Under the pieces are notes generated by a model. The model searched no databases. It worked only from the letters and a program-made list of their open reading frames with translations, and was not told the DNA's origin. Below, piece after piece: positions 12,109-23,293 of a DNA stretch of 64,000 nucleotides. The stretch is taken from contig NC_050467.1 of assembly GCF_013373865.1 (NCBI RefSeq), positions 2,666,001-2,730,000 on the forward strand, read 5' to 3'. Position numbers and translations under genes: made by a program. The first letter of the stretch is position 1. The number at the start of each line of letters is the position of its first letter. The DNA comes from Monomorium pharaonis (lineage: Eukaryota > Arthropoda > Insecta > Hymenoptera > Formicidae).

Positions 12109-13750
12109 TCCCAGTTTGTCCACGTGGCTGTCGCCGACCGTCTCTCCCCTCGTACGCTAAAGTCACTCTACGAACCATTTAACGCCCTCCGTACACGAAG
12201 CCTTGAGAACTCCCATCCTGCTTGGCACGCCGAACAATGGGGATCCATCATCGCGGTAGATCGGGAGGAACGTCTCGCGACCCGCTCGTTAGTCCGAGAA
12301 ACACGAAGATTTCAGACTTTGTTCAGAGGTCGGCCGATCGTATCGTCTCGTGGCGGCTTTTCATGACGAGTGCTCGCAAAGTAAAACCGTATTTATCCGC
12401 TCGCTCGTGATTGCATAGCGCAATTCTGCGCGGTCTACCGCGGAAAGAAAAGCCTGGATAATAACATCTTTGCAATTTCAACATGAAAGACACGAATTAC
12501 AAAACTATCCCATTATCGATCCTCTATTGTCTCACTTTATCCGTGATACTTTTTTCACTTTCGCCCGTGTTATCATTTTAATTTCATCTTGTCGCCCACT
12601 ATATTCCTGTCTCTCGCGACTCGATTATCGAAATAACGTCGAAAATTCCAGCCGTACGTCCACGTCACGTACACCGCCGTAGACGAGACGCGCCCGTCTT
12701 TAATTTCTCGATGGATTTCGCGGTCGATGCCGGCGGTAATCACCAATTTCGCCCGATACCGCTGTATTTAATTAAATCACACCTCAGCGCCGAGCACGAT
12801 CGACGCCGACGTATCGACGTCGGGAGACGTCACGCGCGGAAGGAGACATGGACACATGGGTGAAAAATGAAACGGGGAGAATACTACCTTCACCGTACCC
12901 GTCGTGAAACGTGCGCAAGCGATCCGACGGCTAGTGACACGTATACTCACATACACACACGTATAGACAAACGCGCGTGCAACGATAATGCCGCGACCGG
13001 CGCGAGGAGCACGTTCCCAGTGACGCATCCGGATCCTCGCTGTCCGGATATTTCTAATTTTCTTCGTTTCCACCGTCCACCTTTACGATGGCTACGTGAA
13101 TCGTGCACCGAGCACGACTGCCCGGCAGATCGACCCTTCCCCGGATGTAAACCCATGTTTTCGTCCTTGCTCCTAATTTCGCCTTCGTTCTCTGTTCGGA
13201 TCAGCGCGGTACGTTTCCGTAAACTGGAGATCGTAAACTGGAATCAAGCGGATAATCTTTCATTGTCTGTTTTTAAACTGTTAAGAATCGTAACATCTAA
13301 CGCTTTTATTTGAAGAAATAAAACTTTTCTTTTTTATTAAGACAAAGATCACAATTCGACGGCGTTTCACGATTCTTGCATTCTCTCGAGTTAGCTCCAG
13401 TTGCGACAACTCCTTCCTGCTCGCGAGCAAACTAGTTGCGCTAGGTACGTTCCACTTCTACTAGAAAAATGTTTCTAATCTCCGGCCAGTTCGCCCGCTT
13501 TCAACGGCGACGTCCGCTGCAGCGCGTTGCATTCACATTGCCAGAGTAAAAAAAAGTGAAACATATAGACAGAAAGAAACAGAGTGTGTGTCTGTATGCG
13601 CTGAGACTTTACGCTTTAAGTCTAAATCAAACGATCTTTATAATAAAATCCTATATTATATTCATTCATTTACGTTCATACACGTTCCGGAATATTTCAA
13701 TAAATAAATAATACTTTATCCTCGCTCTTACAAAGACTAATGACTAGCAT

Positions 13751-14834
13751 TCACGATGTTAATTTTCTTTTTAAAGAAAAATGTCCATTTAGCTCATTGA
13801 GAACACGCGCGGTCGTTCCATCTGATTTAGACTTCACGCTTGTTAACGAGTCGCGCCTCCCGATCTCGCGGCCGGAAGGAGAGAAACGTGTGCGCGTTGC
13901 GCGTTTCTCACACGTGCGTGTGCGAGACGCAGGCACGCGGACAGCGTGGTAAAGGATACGTATCTCTTTCGGTCGTTTCCCGTAGAGAGGGATTGTTCTA
14001 GGGGCGAAAATACTAGGACGTTCCTCTTTCTCTCTCGTCTGTCCCTTTATAAGATAAGTTGAAAGGATGTTGTAACCTCGCGTGGCCTCATGCGACATAA
14101 GCCCGCGCCCGCCGACACAAAGCCGGACAATTTCCATAATAATCCACCGTTCGTCTTTGTGGCGCATTCGTACTAGCGGTCTTTGAGCGCCGCCATATCG
14201 GACCCTCCTAGGAAAACTGGAGCACGAGTGAGTCCCGGCTGCAAAGCCGGGTTTACGTACATCGGTGCGCCTTGGGTCTTCCCTGACGTTTCTCAGACAC
14301 GTAAAAATTGTGTTTTATACGTTTTCATTACAAAATGTTCATACCAGATTACCTATCTCTTCATATCACATTTATGTAACTTTATATTATAGAAGAGAGT
14401 TGCTAAATTCGAATATATCTAATTATACTTTAGTAACGTTTCACATTTTTATTTAATATAAGCAACCAAAAATATGAAATGAGTAATACAGACAAAAATT
14501 TAACAACTCACATTCTATTTTGTGCGCGCAAATAACATTTAAAAAAAAAATCAGGTATAATGATGTTAATTTTTTATCAACTTGTGTAGCTAATATAATG
14601 TAATTATGCAATTTTGTACTGAATTATTAATTCTTTTCTTAAATATTCGTACACCACACTAATTTTATTCCAATATAAATAATATTAAAAAAACTCTATA
14701 TTTATCACGTTTACTCACCTCTGCTTACATCGAAGTTGTGTTTCGTTAATTAAATGGGGGAGTGCAGTTCTCGTAAAAATATCGAGATATTTGAAACAGT
14801 ATGCACACGACGGCTCGCTACCCGTCCCGATCAT
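13751..14834 (-). CDS. Candidate two-exon gene, 190 aa (unrecognised)
   Basis: Reading the minus strand, an ATG at 14834 opens 38 codons plus two bases (with IGTGSEPSCAYCFKYLDIF) and ends at CAGAG|GTGAGT at 14719. A 511-bp, strongly AT-rich intron ends with a pyrimidine-containing tract, TTTTCCTAG, and exon 2 begins at 14207. Joining the exons keeps the frame and continues through MRHKDERWIIMEIVRLCV to a stop at 13751, giving 190 residues. The exon 1 frame is also open upstream of the ATG, back to a stop near 14902. The protein is basic, with no visible signal peptide, membrane segment or known domain. An AATAAA for this strand lies about 410 bases past the stop (13334-13339). Two strong splice sites, matching phase and an AT-rich intron between GC-richer exons make this the best spliced model in the window. 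The model is still ab initio and found after the fact. Confidence 0.33.
13881..13909. repeat. Short inverted repeat
   Basis: GAGAAACG and CGTTTCTC form 8-bp arms around a GC-rich spacer. The repeat lies inside exon 2 of the minus-strand model. It is near chance level for such a short arm. Confidence 0.5.
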
Positions 14835-15362
14835 CCCCAGAGAACAGGTAGCGAATCCGCCTGGAACCGGTTCGAATATTATTTCACGCACGTCTTCAGA
14901 TTAAGCGTCGTGCTGTCGTACTTCGGTGGGTCGCGGGCGACGCCGAAAGGCCAGGATCCTAAATTCCGGAAGAGCTCGCGGTCTCATGCGCGAGGTTAGT
15001 CGTGCGACCTTTTCTTTACGGCCTCCCCCTCGGTCTCCCGGGTTGGTCCCGGGCAATCAGGATTTCGAGAATCCTGAGACGTGACTTTCCGGATTTCCCC
15101 CTGGCCTGCCTCGCTCCGCTCGACCACCTCGATTGCGGGCGCTCGCGTAACCCCGCGCCGCGAAGATTTGCTTTCGAATAATTTATGGCGAAACGCCGGA
15201 AAATTCTACATAACCCATGTATTGTAAAACCGCGTAATGTCTGCGATTCCGCGGTAACGTCCCGGAGATCTCCACGGCAATCTCGATAGTTTATTTCGAA
15301 ACGACTCGGATTTCCGACGTGGTCCGAATGTTACCTATACCTATACGCGGGCCCCACGGCTA

Positions 15363-15427
15363 TTTCGCCGGAATTTCCAGCGCGCGCACGCTGGAAATGC
15401 GTGCGTCATTAAAACATTCCGGCGAAA
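15363..15427. repeat. Nested inverted repeat / long hairpin
   Basis: The outer arms TTTCGCCGGAAT (15363-15374) and ATTCCGGCGAAA (15416-15427) are perfect complements. The inner arms ATTTCCAGCG (15373-15382) and CGCTGGAAAT (15389-15398) are also perfect, with a 6-base loop. Together they form a stem of about 20 bp interrupted by one 17-base bulge on the 3' side. A transcript would fold into a stable 65-nt hairpin, but the bulge is large for a microRNA precursor. Confidence 0.75.
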
Positions 15428-16036
15428 AAAAGTTTTTCGGTTTTACGGCAAAAGTTTTCGCATTTCTGAATGCAGCAAGTGCAGACACGTCTCTTTTCGC
15501 GAGGAGATCTCACTCGTTGAGTCGCTCTCTTCGCGCTGGCCGATCGAAACCTTCTGCTTTAACGAGGAAAAAAGATTCGATTTTCCGGGAAAACGTCACG
15601 CCAACGATATCGCCGCGCGACACGGAGCTTTCTCTCATAATACGGGAAAAACGCGTGCTCGCTACCGGGAAAACGTCGAGCTTATGACCTCTTTCTCTCC
15701 CGAGAGTGCAAGGGGGTCCAGGGAACGGGGGGGCGAGCATCATGCTTCCTTGGCTTGCCGGTGCGCGACGTAAAGGAGAGTAAGGAAGTCCCGTGGAACC
15801 GGTCCGGATTTTATTTCGTGCGCGTTTGTCTTCCGCTTGGATTACGCTCGCGGCTATAAGCGCGGAAGATAAGATACGTCGAGGATACCTACGTAAGGTC
15901 GCCGTGACATATGGCTGGCGTACGAGCTTCCTCTTGGATGTTCTCCTTCTCCTTTCTTTCTCTCTTTATCCCTCTTTCCCTCTCGTTCTCTCTTTTCTCT
16001 TCCCTTCGCCTTCTCCCTTCGTCATTTCATCTTCGA

Positions 16037-16073
<37 letters not shown>

Positions 16074-16080
16074 TTCCTCC
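16037..16080. repeat. (CT)n microsatellite within a polypyrimidine tract
   Basis: CT dinucleotides inside a tract of about 150 bases that is nearly all pyrimidine on the plus strand (15940-16093). The tract ends in a TGCAG that could act as a splice acceptor. Confidence 0.9.
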
Positions 16081-16095
16081 TCCCGCTTCCTGCAG

Positions 16096-16276
16096 AGACT
16101 CATGCCGAGCTCTCCTCGACCCGTCCCCGCGCTCACTATCTTCGTGTTGGCGGCATCAACCTGCTGCCCATCCAGCGTACCTCCAGATCGGAAGGAAGCT
16201 CACACCGATGGACGAAGGATTTTCCTCCTTCCTGAACATGGTTACCGGCGATCATCCGCAAGGCGGATTTAATTAA
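16096..16276 (+). CDS. Candidate terminal exon (unrecognised)
   Basis: A very long pyrimidine tract ends in CCTGCAG at 16095, an ideal-looking acceptor. Three frames run on for a while. The one used by the longer open frame (15911-16276) ends with YLQIGRKLTPMDEGFSSFLN and a TAA at 16274-16276. The other two stop at about 16238 and 16275. Since frames are ambiguous and no donor is clear, I can only say the acceptor is good. The tract is also a plain microsatellite, so the site may be fortuitous. Confidence 0.13.
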
Positions 16277-19200
16277 GTTGATTCGACAGAGATTTCAGAG
16301 ATTTTCCTCAACGATGTTTGGATATTTTATCGCGATCGAGTTCATCTTACATCAGACCTAATGGCCAAGTTCGAGCAGCTTGATATCGCAAATTATCGAC
16401 AGCGCAGATTTCTTCCATTAGCTTGATAGATTCCGATATCGCGAGTCACTTCACTTTCTCTCTCGGAGATCTTTTGCTAGTCTCGTCGCACATTCATAAT
16501 GTCACCGACCGTTAACAGTTATGGTCATCGCGTGGTTTCGTCTGCAGGCGTGGTCGCACGTTGCAGCACGCAACGCATATCTGTTAGAGATACCTCAAAA
16601 CCTCCCTCTTTCTCTCTCTCTCTCTCTCTCTCTCGTGCGTTTTTTCTCCGAATCAGATTCTATACAGGGTGTCCGAGATCATCACCTGTGCGGGGATTCT
16701 TGAATTTACCGAAAAACTTTTTATTTTGAGATACAAAATAAAGATCAAATAGATCAAGATGAAGATCAAATATATGCACACTACGGCTTTGCTTCGTTCA
16801 ACTGAAGCATAACTTATAATTACCCGAACTTTACGAGATTTACAAGAAATTACTTTACAAAAACTTGATAATTAAAACCTAATTGATTGAATATAAATTT
16901 TCAAACATTTTGAAATCATCACGCGATCGATGTTTGGCGTCGATTAGACGTCGCGTATCGATCGTTTCGGTACACCGTGTAGGGAACGAACGCCATCAAC
17001 GGGTGCACCGGCGACTTCTTTTTATTATCCTTTCGGGACGGGAGGAGGGGGATCGCGTGCGCACGACGGCCGGCATCGGGCGTAATTAAGTGATTATCTC
17101 GTCCCGGGGTGGACAGAGAGTCGGCCAGGTCGGTGTATCGCGTTCCGGTCGGCCAATAAAGCCGAGAGGACCGTTTTTGCCGCGAGCGTCGTTCCCCGTC
17201 CGCGGTCGCTTCCACCCGCATCTCTGCCGCCTCGTTTTTTGCGTCCTTTCCCAGTTTCTGCCTGTTTCCCGCCGGACCCGCCGCCGTGCCTCTCCCGTGA
17301 CTCTCGATCGAATCGCGCCGAATCCGCGTCCAAAAACACCCGGCGTGATCAACACCCGACGACCACTCCGGCGCGATCGAAGCAGATTAATCCTTCGAAT
17401 ACGAAAAAGAAATGCTAATGTAAGCGGTCTTTAGATTTGCTATTTAAGATTCGTACATGGGATTTAACCTTTGCAACTCGCTGAGAGAAAAAAATGGTTG
17501 CAATTATTATAATCGCATTATTTGATTTATAATAGTTTTCAAATATATGTTTATATTTATAGTTGTTTTAATCGCAAATTATAGCTATGAATTATTATTG
17601 CTATAAAAGTAGTAAGCAAAGGTGATAAAAAATAGTTATAATCGTTGTAATTGCGATTGTATTTATTATATAAGTGTTTTTTTTTGCAATTTGCATCTCA
17701 TTTCTTTGAATCAATATTTTAAATTATCAAGTTTTGTAAAAGTGTAGCTACGACTGTACATCTAGGTTTTTATTACTATAACATTAGTAGCAACGTAACT
17801 ATAAAAATAAAGCCATAATCATTTTTATTCAATTGTATATTCATAAACAATTTTTTTTTCTCCAATAACCGATACGTTGTTATTTCGCATGCATGTCAGC
17901 AGAAAGCCTTTCGTTGTGTTGATGATAAAAGAGTACAGTGAGAGAAAGTTACATAAATAAAATGTGAAAGAGACAAGCTGAATTAAAAAAAAAAAAAATT
18001 AAAAACAAAACAAAAATTAGTACTAAATCAAATGTACTTTTTTGTCAACAAAAAATTATCATGATCGCGGTGTTTTTCTCAATAAGGACGAAATTACAAT
18101 GGGTCGCGCATTAATTCAAAGGGTGCGTCCCTTGGCGGGCGCTGTAAATCAAGTTTCGGGACGCTTTAAAGGCTCGTTATTACGCGACGAATGAGATTAT
18201 CGCGTGTGAAGGGGACACATTTTCCTCTCGACGTTGTGTAATAATTCAGCCTGAAAATTTTCAACACTCGGCACTTTGACAATCACCGTGCGCCATTGCA
18301 CAAAACGCAATTTCGACCATTCGGCGCTGTCGAAGATTTTACCCTTTTATTTCAAATAGACTGGCGCAGGCGGGATTCTATTTGCGTACCTTTAATTATT
18401 TGTCGGCACACAATAGTAATAGAGCCGTTGCAACAGTTTTTCGCGATAAAAACATGAAATGGAAACGTGAAATGAAAGATCAACGTAGCGAACTATAAAA
18501 AATCGCGATGAGATTTCCCCGGGAACAAACGGGACGGGCTTTTCACGCGCGGTTCGCATCGAAATTCTCGCATCGAAATTCTCGTTGCGGAATTCTCTTC
18601 GCTAACGACCCCTGATCTCCCGGCGTTTAATTAAAAGCTAAAAAGTTCCGTTCGATCGATCACAACCAATGAACTACCGATTTCCGCGATTTCCCCGAAA
18701 AAAAATTTCGCGGAACACGACCCGACGCGACGTGCTTCGCGCGGTAAGCGATCCAATAGCCTCATTTCGCGATAAAACTACGCGTGGAAAACTCTGTCAA
18801 AAATTGGACTGAAAAATTCCGTCGAAACGGCGAACCGCCACTTTGCGCCGCTAAACCGACAGTTTCATTTCCACGTAATCGTCGTCCGAATCCGAACGTC
18901 GAATTTACTTCATGCTGACGCGTACGGAATCGAAATGCCGGCTGGCTCTCGTGGAATTTTATTTTATTTTATTCTATTTTTTTTTTTTCGTCGAAAGGAT
19001 ACTTTATGCTCGCCCAGCATCTGCACACAAGTCGAAATTCCCCGTAAACAACAAAGTCGTTGATAACTAAATAATAAGGTGGCGTAAAAGATTAAGACGC
19101 ACGAAACCAAGAATTTCAGACGATTAAGTCTTTTCGAAACCGAGAGAATATTTCAGATCCGATCGCTCCTAGCGTTATTATTTGATGGTTCCGAGGATCC
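16277..19200. other. Noncoding stretch
   Basis: Moderately GC-rich DNA, then a CpG-rich block (16920-17400), a very AT-rich block (17430-18070) and a balanced block (18080-18900). A CT repeat lies at 16609-16634. Close by at 16665-16674 is CAGGGTGTCC, a word I associate with insect repeat termini, but no element body was found. At about 18555-18585 a 14-base word (GCATCGAAATTCTC) is tandemly duplicated. No gene supported. Confidence 0.5.
16609..16634. repeat. (CT)n microsatellite
   Basis: An uninterrupted TC run of 13 units. Confidence 0.9.
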
Positions 19201-19212
19201 GGCGAGACCGGA

Positions 19213-19540
19213 GGCTAACCGGTTTGCCAGGTATATAAAACCGCCGCGAAATAAAAACGGATCTACAGCATTCTCGCTCGATCCGAGGGCGAGGCGGGCC
19301 CGCGTGAGTAATCAAAAATCCACAAAACCAACAGTTCTTAGAAACGGCTGGCACGAACGACACGGCATTCGCGTGTCCGGCGTCATCGCGTGTCGCGCCG
19401 CATCGCAGGTCGATGTCGTCAACGCGACCGCGCTGAATTCTTTCTTCCCGTGTCCAGTTGTCTAGCCCCGTAATTGCCGGTTTAGCGTGTTAATGTCTTC
19501 ATGCGGCGGCAGACAAGTCGGGGGCTAACCGGTTTGCCAG
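19213..19540. repeat. 18-bp exact direct repeat pair
   Basis: GGCTAACCGGTTTGCCAG occurs at 19213-19230 and again at 19523-19540, exactly 310 bp apart. The first copy is followed directly by a TATATAAAA box. The second is followed directly by an ATG that opens a 72-codon frame (19541-19759). An exact 18-mer repeat this close is unlikely by chance in 64 kb. Confidence 0.85.
19232..19240 (+). promoter_or_regulatory. TATA-box-like element
   Basis: TATATAAAA sits in GC-rich surroundings, immediately after the first copy of the 18-bp repeat. No good Inr is found 29-32 bases downstream. A GTGAGT donor-like site at 19304 would allow a short first exon of about 40 nt. This is a weak promoter call. 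Confidence 0.15.
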
Positions 19541-20300
19541 ATGGTTTTCAACGACAGTCCGCTCCTCGTTCGACTCGGTGGCGGCGCGGCGTCGACTCAC
19601 GTGCCTTCTTCGTCAGTTGCGATCGGCACGGAATTACCGATCAGCGTAATTACACGGTTAATATTGTCGTATTACGTTAATCGCGTGACAGTCGCGATAA
19701 ACGCGATGGCTTTCGCTCCAAGAAGACTATCTAGTCGTATTTACTTAATCTATATATGATGTTTATATAAATATGTAGGGAAAAGTTGCCGAATGCGCAC
19801 TCAAGTTATTTTTTTTTATTTCTCATATGGATGTATTAATTTGTATATAAATAAATATTAAAAATTTAAGTTTGAAGTTACCCTAAATCGTATCGCCATT
19901 GTAGCATGTACAAAGAATTTTATTAATATTTTATAATACTTTTTTATTATTTTACTCCAAAAAGTACAAATAGTATAAGAAATAATTTCAGTGTTGCAGA
20001 GTTATATCATTTTTGAAGGGATATCTTTTATGGAAATCTCTACTGACTCTATTGATTACATATTTTTATTACAACTGACAACGCGTTATTCGCGTTTAAG
20101 GAAAAACTAGATGTTAATCTGAGCGAGTTTCAATTTCGCGCGACTTTATAAGCGGCACTATCGTCAATGGATTGTCATGAGTTGGAGTGAATTCTAATAT
20201 GAATTTCATGATATACCGCTCTCGCGCTTGACGAGAAATGGTCCGCGTCAATCCGCCGCGTATTTAAATCCCGTGTTAACTCGTCTTGTGAGCTAAGCGG
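19541..20300. other. Noncoding stretch, small ORF at its start
   Basis: The 72-codon frame at 19541-19759 (MVFNDSPLLVRLGGGAAS...) begins right after the second 18-bp repeat, but it has no other support. The DNA from 19750 to 20130 is AT-rich with no features. Confidence 0.4.
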
Positions 20301-20360
20301 TTGGTATTTCAGCCACGGCGACGTGGGGTGCGCGCGTGGGCCCTCGGGAAAAGTTCGGAA

Positions 20361-20390
20361 AAAATTTGCACCACAAAGGGTGCAAATTTT
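20361..20390. repeat. Perfect 12-bp inverted repeat
   Basis: AAAATTTGCACC and GGTGCAAATTTT are perfect complements separated by six bases (ACAAAG). It would form a cruciform or RNA hairpin. It lies in an otherwise GC-rich block. Confidence 0.85.
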
Positions 20391-23228
20391 AATAATGCCT
20401 CAACATTATCTCGCAACGACGACGGCGAGAGAACTTCACGTCCCTCCCTCTCCATCCCGCTCCGCTCCCTCCTCTCCCTTCCTTTCCCAGAGAGTTTTTC
20501 CCAACGCCCTTTTCCCAGCGCCCTGCCGGCGCGATTCCGATAGCGCGCCGGATGTTCCTCCGTTGGGAATAACGCGGCCGGAAGAATCCAGTCGGGCGTG
20601 AGCGCGACGGACGGGGCTTCGATTAATCGAGTTAGTTGTTCGCGATTTTCCAACGCGGCGGCGGCGGCGGCTGAGACGACGTATTATTCGATACAATCCG
20701 ATACGGCGCGATAGACGGCGGCGTGGAGGAACGGGGGGGAAAAAAAAGCGGGAGGCGATGAGCATCGACGCGATGAAGCCAGTTTCGCGGAAAGCTCCTT
20801 ATCGAAGGCGGCGTGGGACGAATTTATTCGCGTCTCGACGACTTCGGAACTGTAATCCGCGGACAGCCCTCTCTCGTCCCCGAGAGTGTTTTCATTCTCG
20901 TCGGCGGAAAGTTTCGTTTTTACCTTTCCGAAACTCTCCGCATTTTATTTCCACTCTTTTAATAGGCTGCCATTCTTAATTGCGCCCGAGTGGTTTGCGC
21001 GCCGCACTTTGCGATCGGTTGTGAATTATCGCGGAAGTGTTCCGCGGAAATTCTCTAATAAGCGGAGAGGAAGAATAAACCGACCGGCGTATATGCGGCG
21101 TAATCGATAAATTGCGTATCCCTTTCGTAATTCAATTCACGAAAGTTCTTACGCGTTTATTAATTCCAGTTTTGTACTGACTAAAAAAAACCCTGCACAG
21201 AAATAAGGTGATGGTGGCGACAGAATTGAAAACAATAACTCGCACGACGACAGACTAGACTCGATGGAACTGAGAGACACAGCAACATATCCACGTTTTT
21301 ACGCACCTGCGCTCTCGGTTATGAAACGTATTTTGCAAATAATCACGACGAGATCCACGCTGTTGAGCGCGAGTGGAAGGTGAACGTGTAAACCGTGTGC
21401 ACCGCGATACAAAAGCACCCCGGGGATTCGCGCGCGGAAACGAGAAGAAAATGCACACGCGTGTACGCGCGAATGCGTAGAACTTGGCGCGATAATGCGC
21501 GCGAATCACTTGGACCGGAAATTCCGTAAGATAGGCAGACGGTAGGGGGCGGAGGGTGGGGGTGGGGGGGGGCACAGAACGAGCGAGTTGATTCCATTGT
21601 CTTCGGCGAAACGGACTGACTGCTTGCTGCCGAGAGAATGGCGCGGCTTTCGGTTCCATTAAACGCCAACGTATCCGCACCGAATTATATTATAATAACA
21701 ATGTGAGATGCTAATATTCAATGGACTGCCGCGACACGGCGCTTGAAATGCTAATGTCGCCGGCACGCCCGCGAGAAAGCGGCAAGTCTACGCGAAAGAG
21801 GACCCTTTTGTTTACGTATGCATATTTTTCTGTGTCTCTGACTAATAATAATAATATCTCTCAATAATATTTGATTGCTACACGATTTAATAATATTTAT
21901 CCGAATTAATAATATTTACTCGTTATATCGAAATCGACAATTATTAAATATAATGACATGTAGCGGTAATCAGTAGTATTTATTAAAAACACTTATTAAT
22001 CGCCAATCCCCAGCACTAAATTAGTACCAAAATGATAGTATTAATTTATATGCTATAATAAATAACATTATGCAAATTAATCTCTAAAAAAAAAGAAGAA
22101 GAATTCTAAATAATATATTCGTACTCGTCACACTCTTTCTTGTTAGACGTATTTTAATATTCGTAGTTCCCTCGTTCTCTCTGTAGCCCCTAAAAACCTC
22201 ACGGGAGGAAAGCAGATATTACAAGTATTGCACGTCTCATTATACGACGATATGTTCCCAGGAGATAGCGCGAGGGCGTTATCATTTTAGATGCGTTACA
22301 CGCGAACTCACATCTCGCATAATCCGTGGCTGCTCCCGTTCGCTTTCGAAGAAAGCATCGCGAAACTCCATCACGCGCTGTCGCGTAACTCGCGCGCGAT
22401 TTCAGCCGAGGGCTGACAAACGTGCTGCACGTTTGCGAACATTAATTCCCGCTACCAGCCGCGGCTTCTGAAGATTCAACGAAACCGCGAATTAGACGAG
22501 ACGAGCCTGCGGATGAGGCCGCGCGTTAATCCAGTTGTTCTCCAAGTCAGCCCCCGTCTTAGTGTACAGGAGCCTTCGCCTCTATTAAATCAATGCGCAT
22601 AAACGACGCAATGGCGGGCGGCATGCGTTAAGCTTCTATATCCCGCCAGTTGTCTGACTGTACTGTAGTTTGTGTCTGGGGCACATGCGATTAGTGGCGC
22701 GAGCGATAATGCCGAGTAATCATCTCGTAGGAAAGCTTCTGTAGGAGGGCTTCTGAGTACATAAATCGTAATAATCGAACGTCACTGTACATTGGTTCTT
22801 ATATCGAATATACCTCCAACACGTCTTCAAGATTAATACACGAAATAATCCAATCGATTCTTCGACGTCAAAAAATATAGTGATATTAAGTCTAATTTAC
22901 AGTGTGGTCCTTGCCTTCTGTTTCTTTCTTTTTGCCTATTGTCTTTTTGCTTCTTAGCGCGTTATCTATAATCGTGTTTCTTGTCTTTTCCGGCGTTCGT
23001 TAAGTTTCATCTTTATTTCGATAAAACATTGCATAAAGCAAGAAACACGTTAATAGAAGCAAAGGACACTTTAATAGGGTTAATTTGCACTTAAAATATT
23101 TATGCATATCATCCTTATATTAATTTCAATTATACGTGTTGTTTGATCCTATTCGATTACCTTGTTACGAATTACATAATAACTATTTGTCCATGATTAT
23201 ATTAGCAAAAAGTTGGCGTTCGTAATTA

Positions 23229-23230
<2 letters not shown>
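20391..23230. other. Noncoding stretch
   Basis: A GC-rich block (20400-21780) with overlapping shadow frames on both strands (for example 20309-20653 and 21255-21680, minus) is followed by AT-rich DNA (21820-22150 and 22850-23230). A 19-bp near-palindrome (CAAACGTGC, T, GCACGTTTG) lies at 22417-22435. No supported gene. Confidence 0.5.

Positions 23231-23232
<2 letters not shown>

Positions 23233-23291
<59 letters not shown>
23233..23291. repeat. (TG)n microsatellite, about 29 units
   Basis: An essentially uninterrupted TG run. This is one of the longest perfect microsatellites in the window and has potential to form Z-DNA. Confidence 0.95.

Positions 23292-23293
<2 letters not shown>

Larger units (their letters stand above)
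10161..13740. other. Noncoding stretch with GC islands
   Basis: GC-richer DNA (10160-11390 and 11820-13240) surrounds an AT-rich segment (11400-11800). It includes a polypurine tract at 10166-10205, a GA repeat near 11060 and a run of 14 G at 12095-12108. The longest frames (11176-11526 and 12867-13313, plus) have no splice or similarity support. Confidence 0.5.
14835..16095. other. GC-rich noncoding stretch with hairpin and pyrimidine tract
   Basis: A CpG-rich segment containing a strong nested inverted repeat (15363-15427) and, from about 15940 to 16093, an almost pure polypyrimidine tract with a CT microsatellite. The 122-codon frame at 15319-15687 is open but lies in CpG-rich DNA without splice support. 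Confidence 0.5.

Noticed and set aside
14220..14262. tRNA-like GC hairpin (CCCGGCT...AGCCGGG)
   Set aside because: Only a 7-bp stem; no cloverleaf, no GGTTCGANTCC T-loop, and no A/B box pair was found here or elsewhere in the window.
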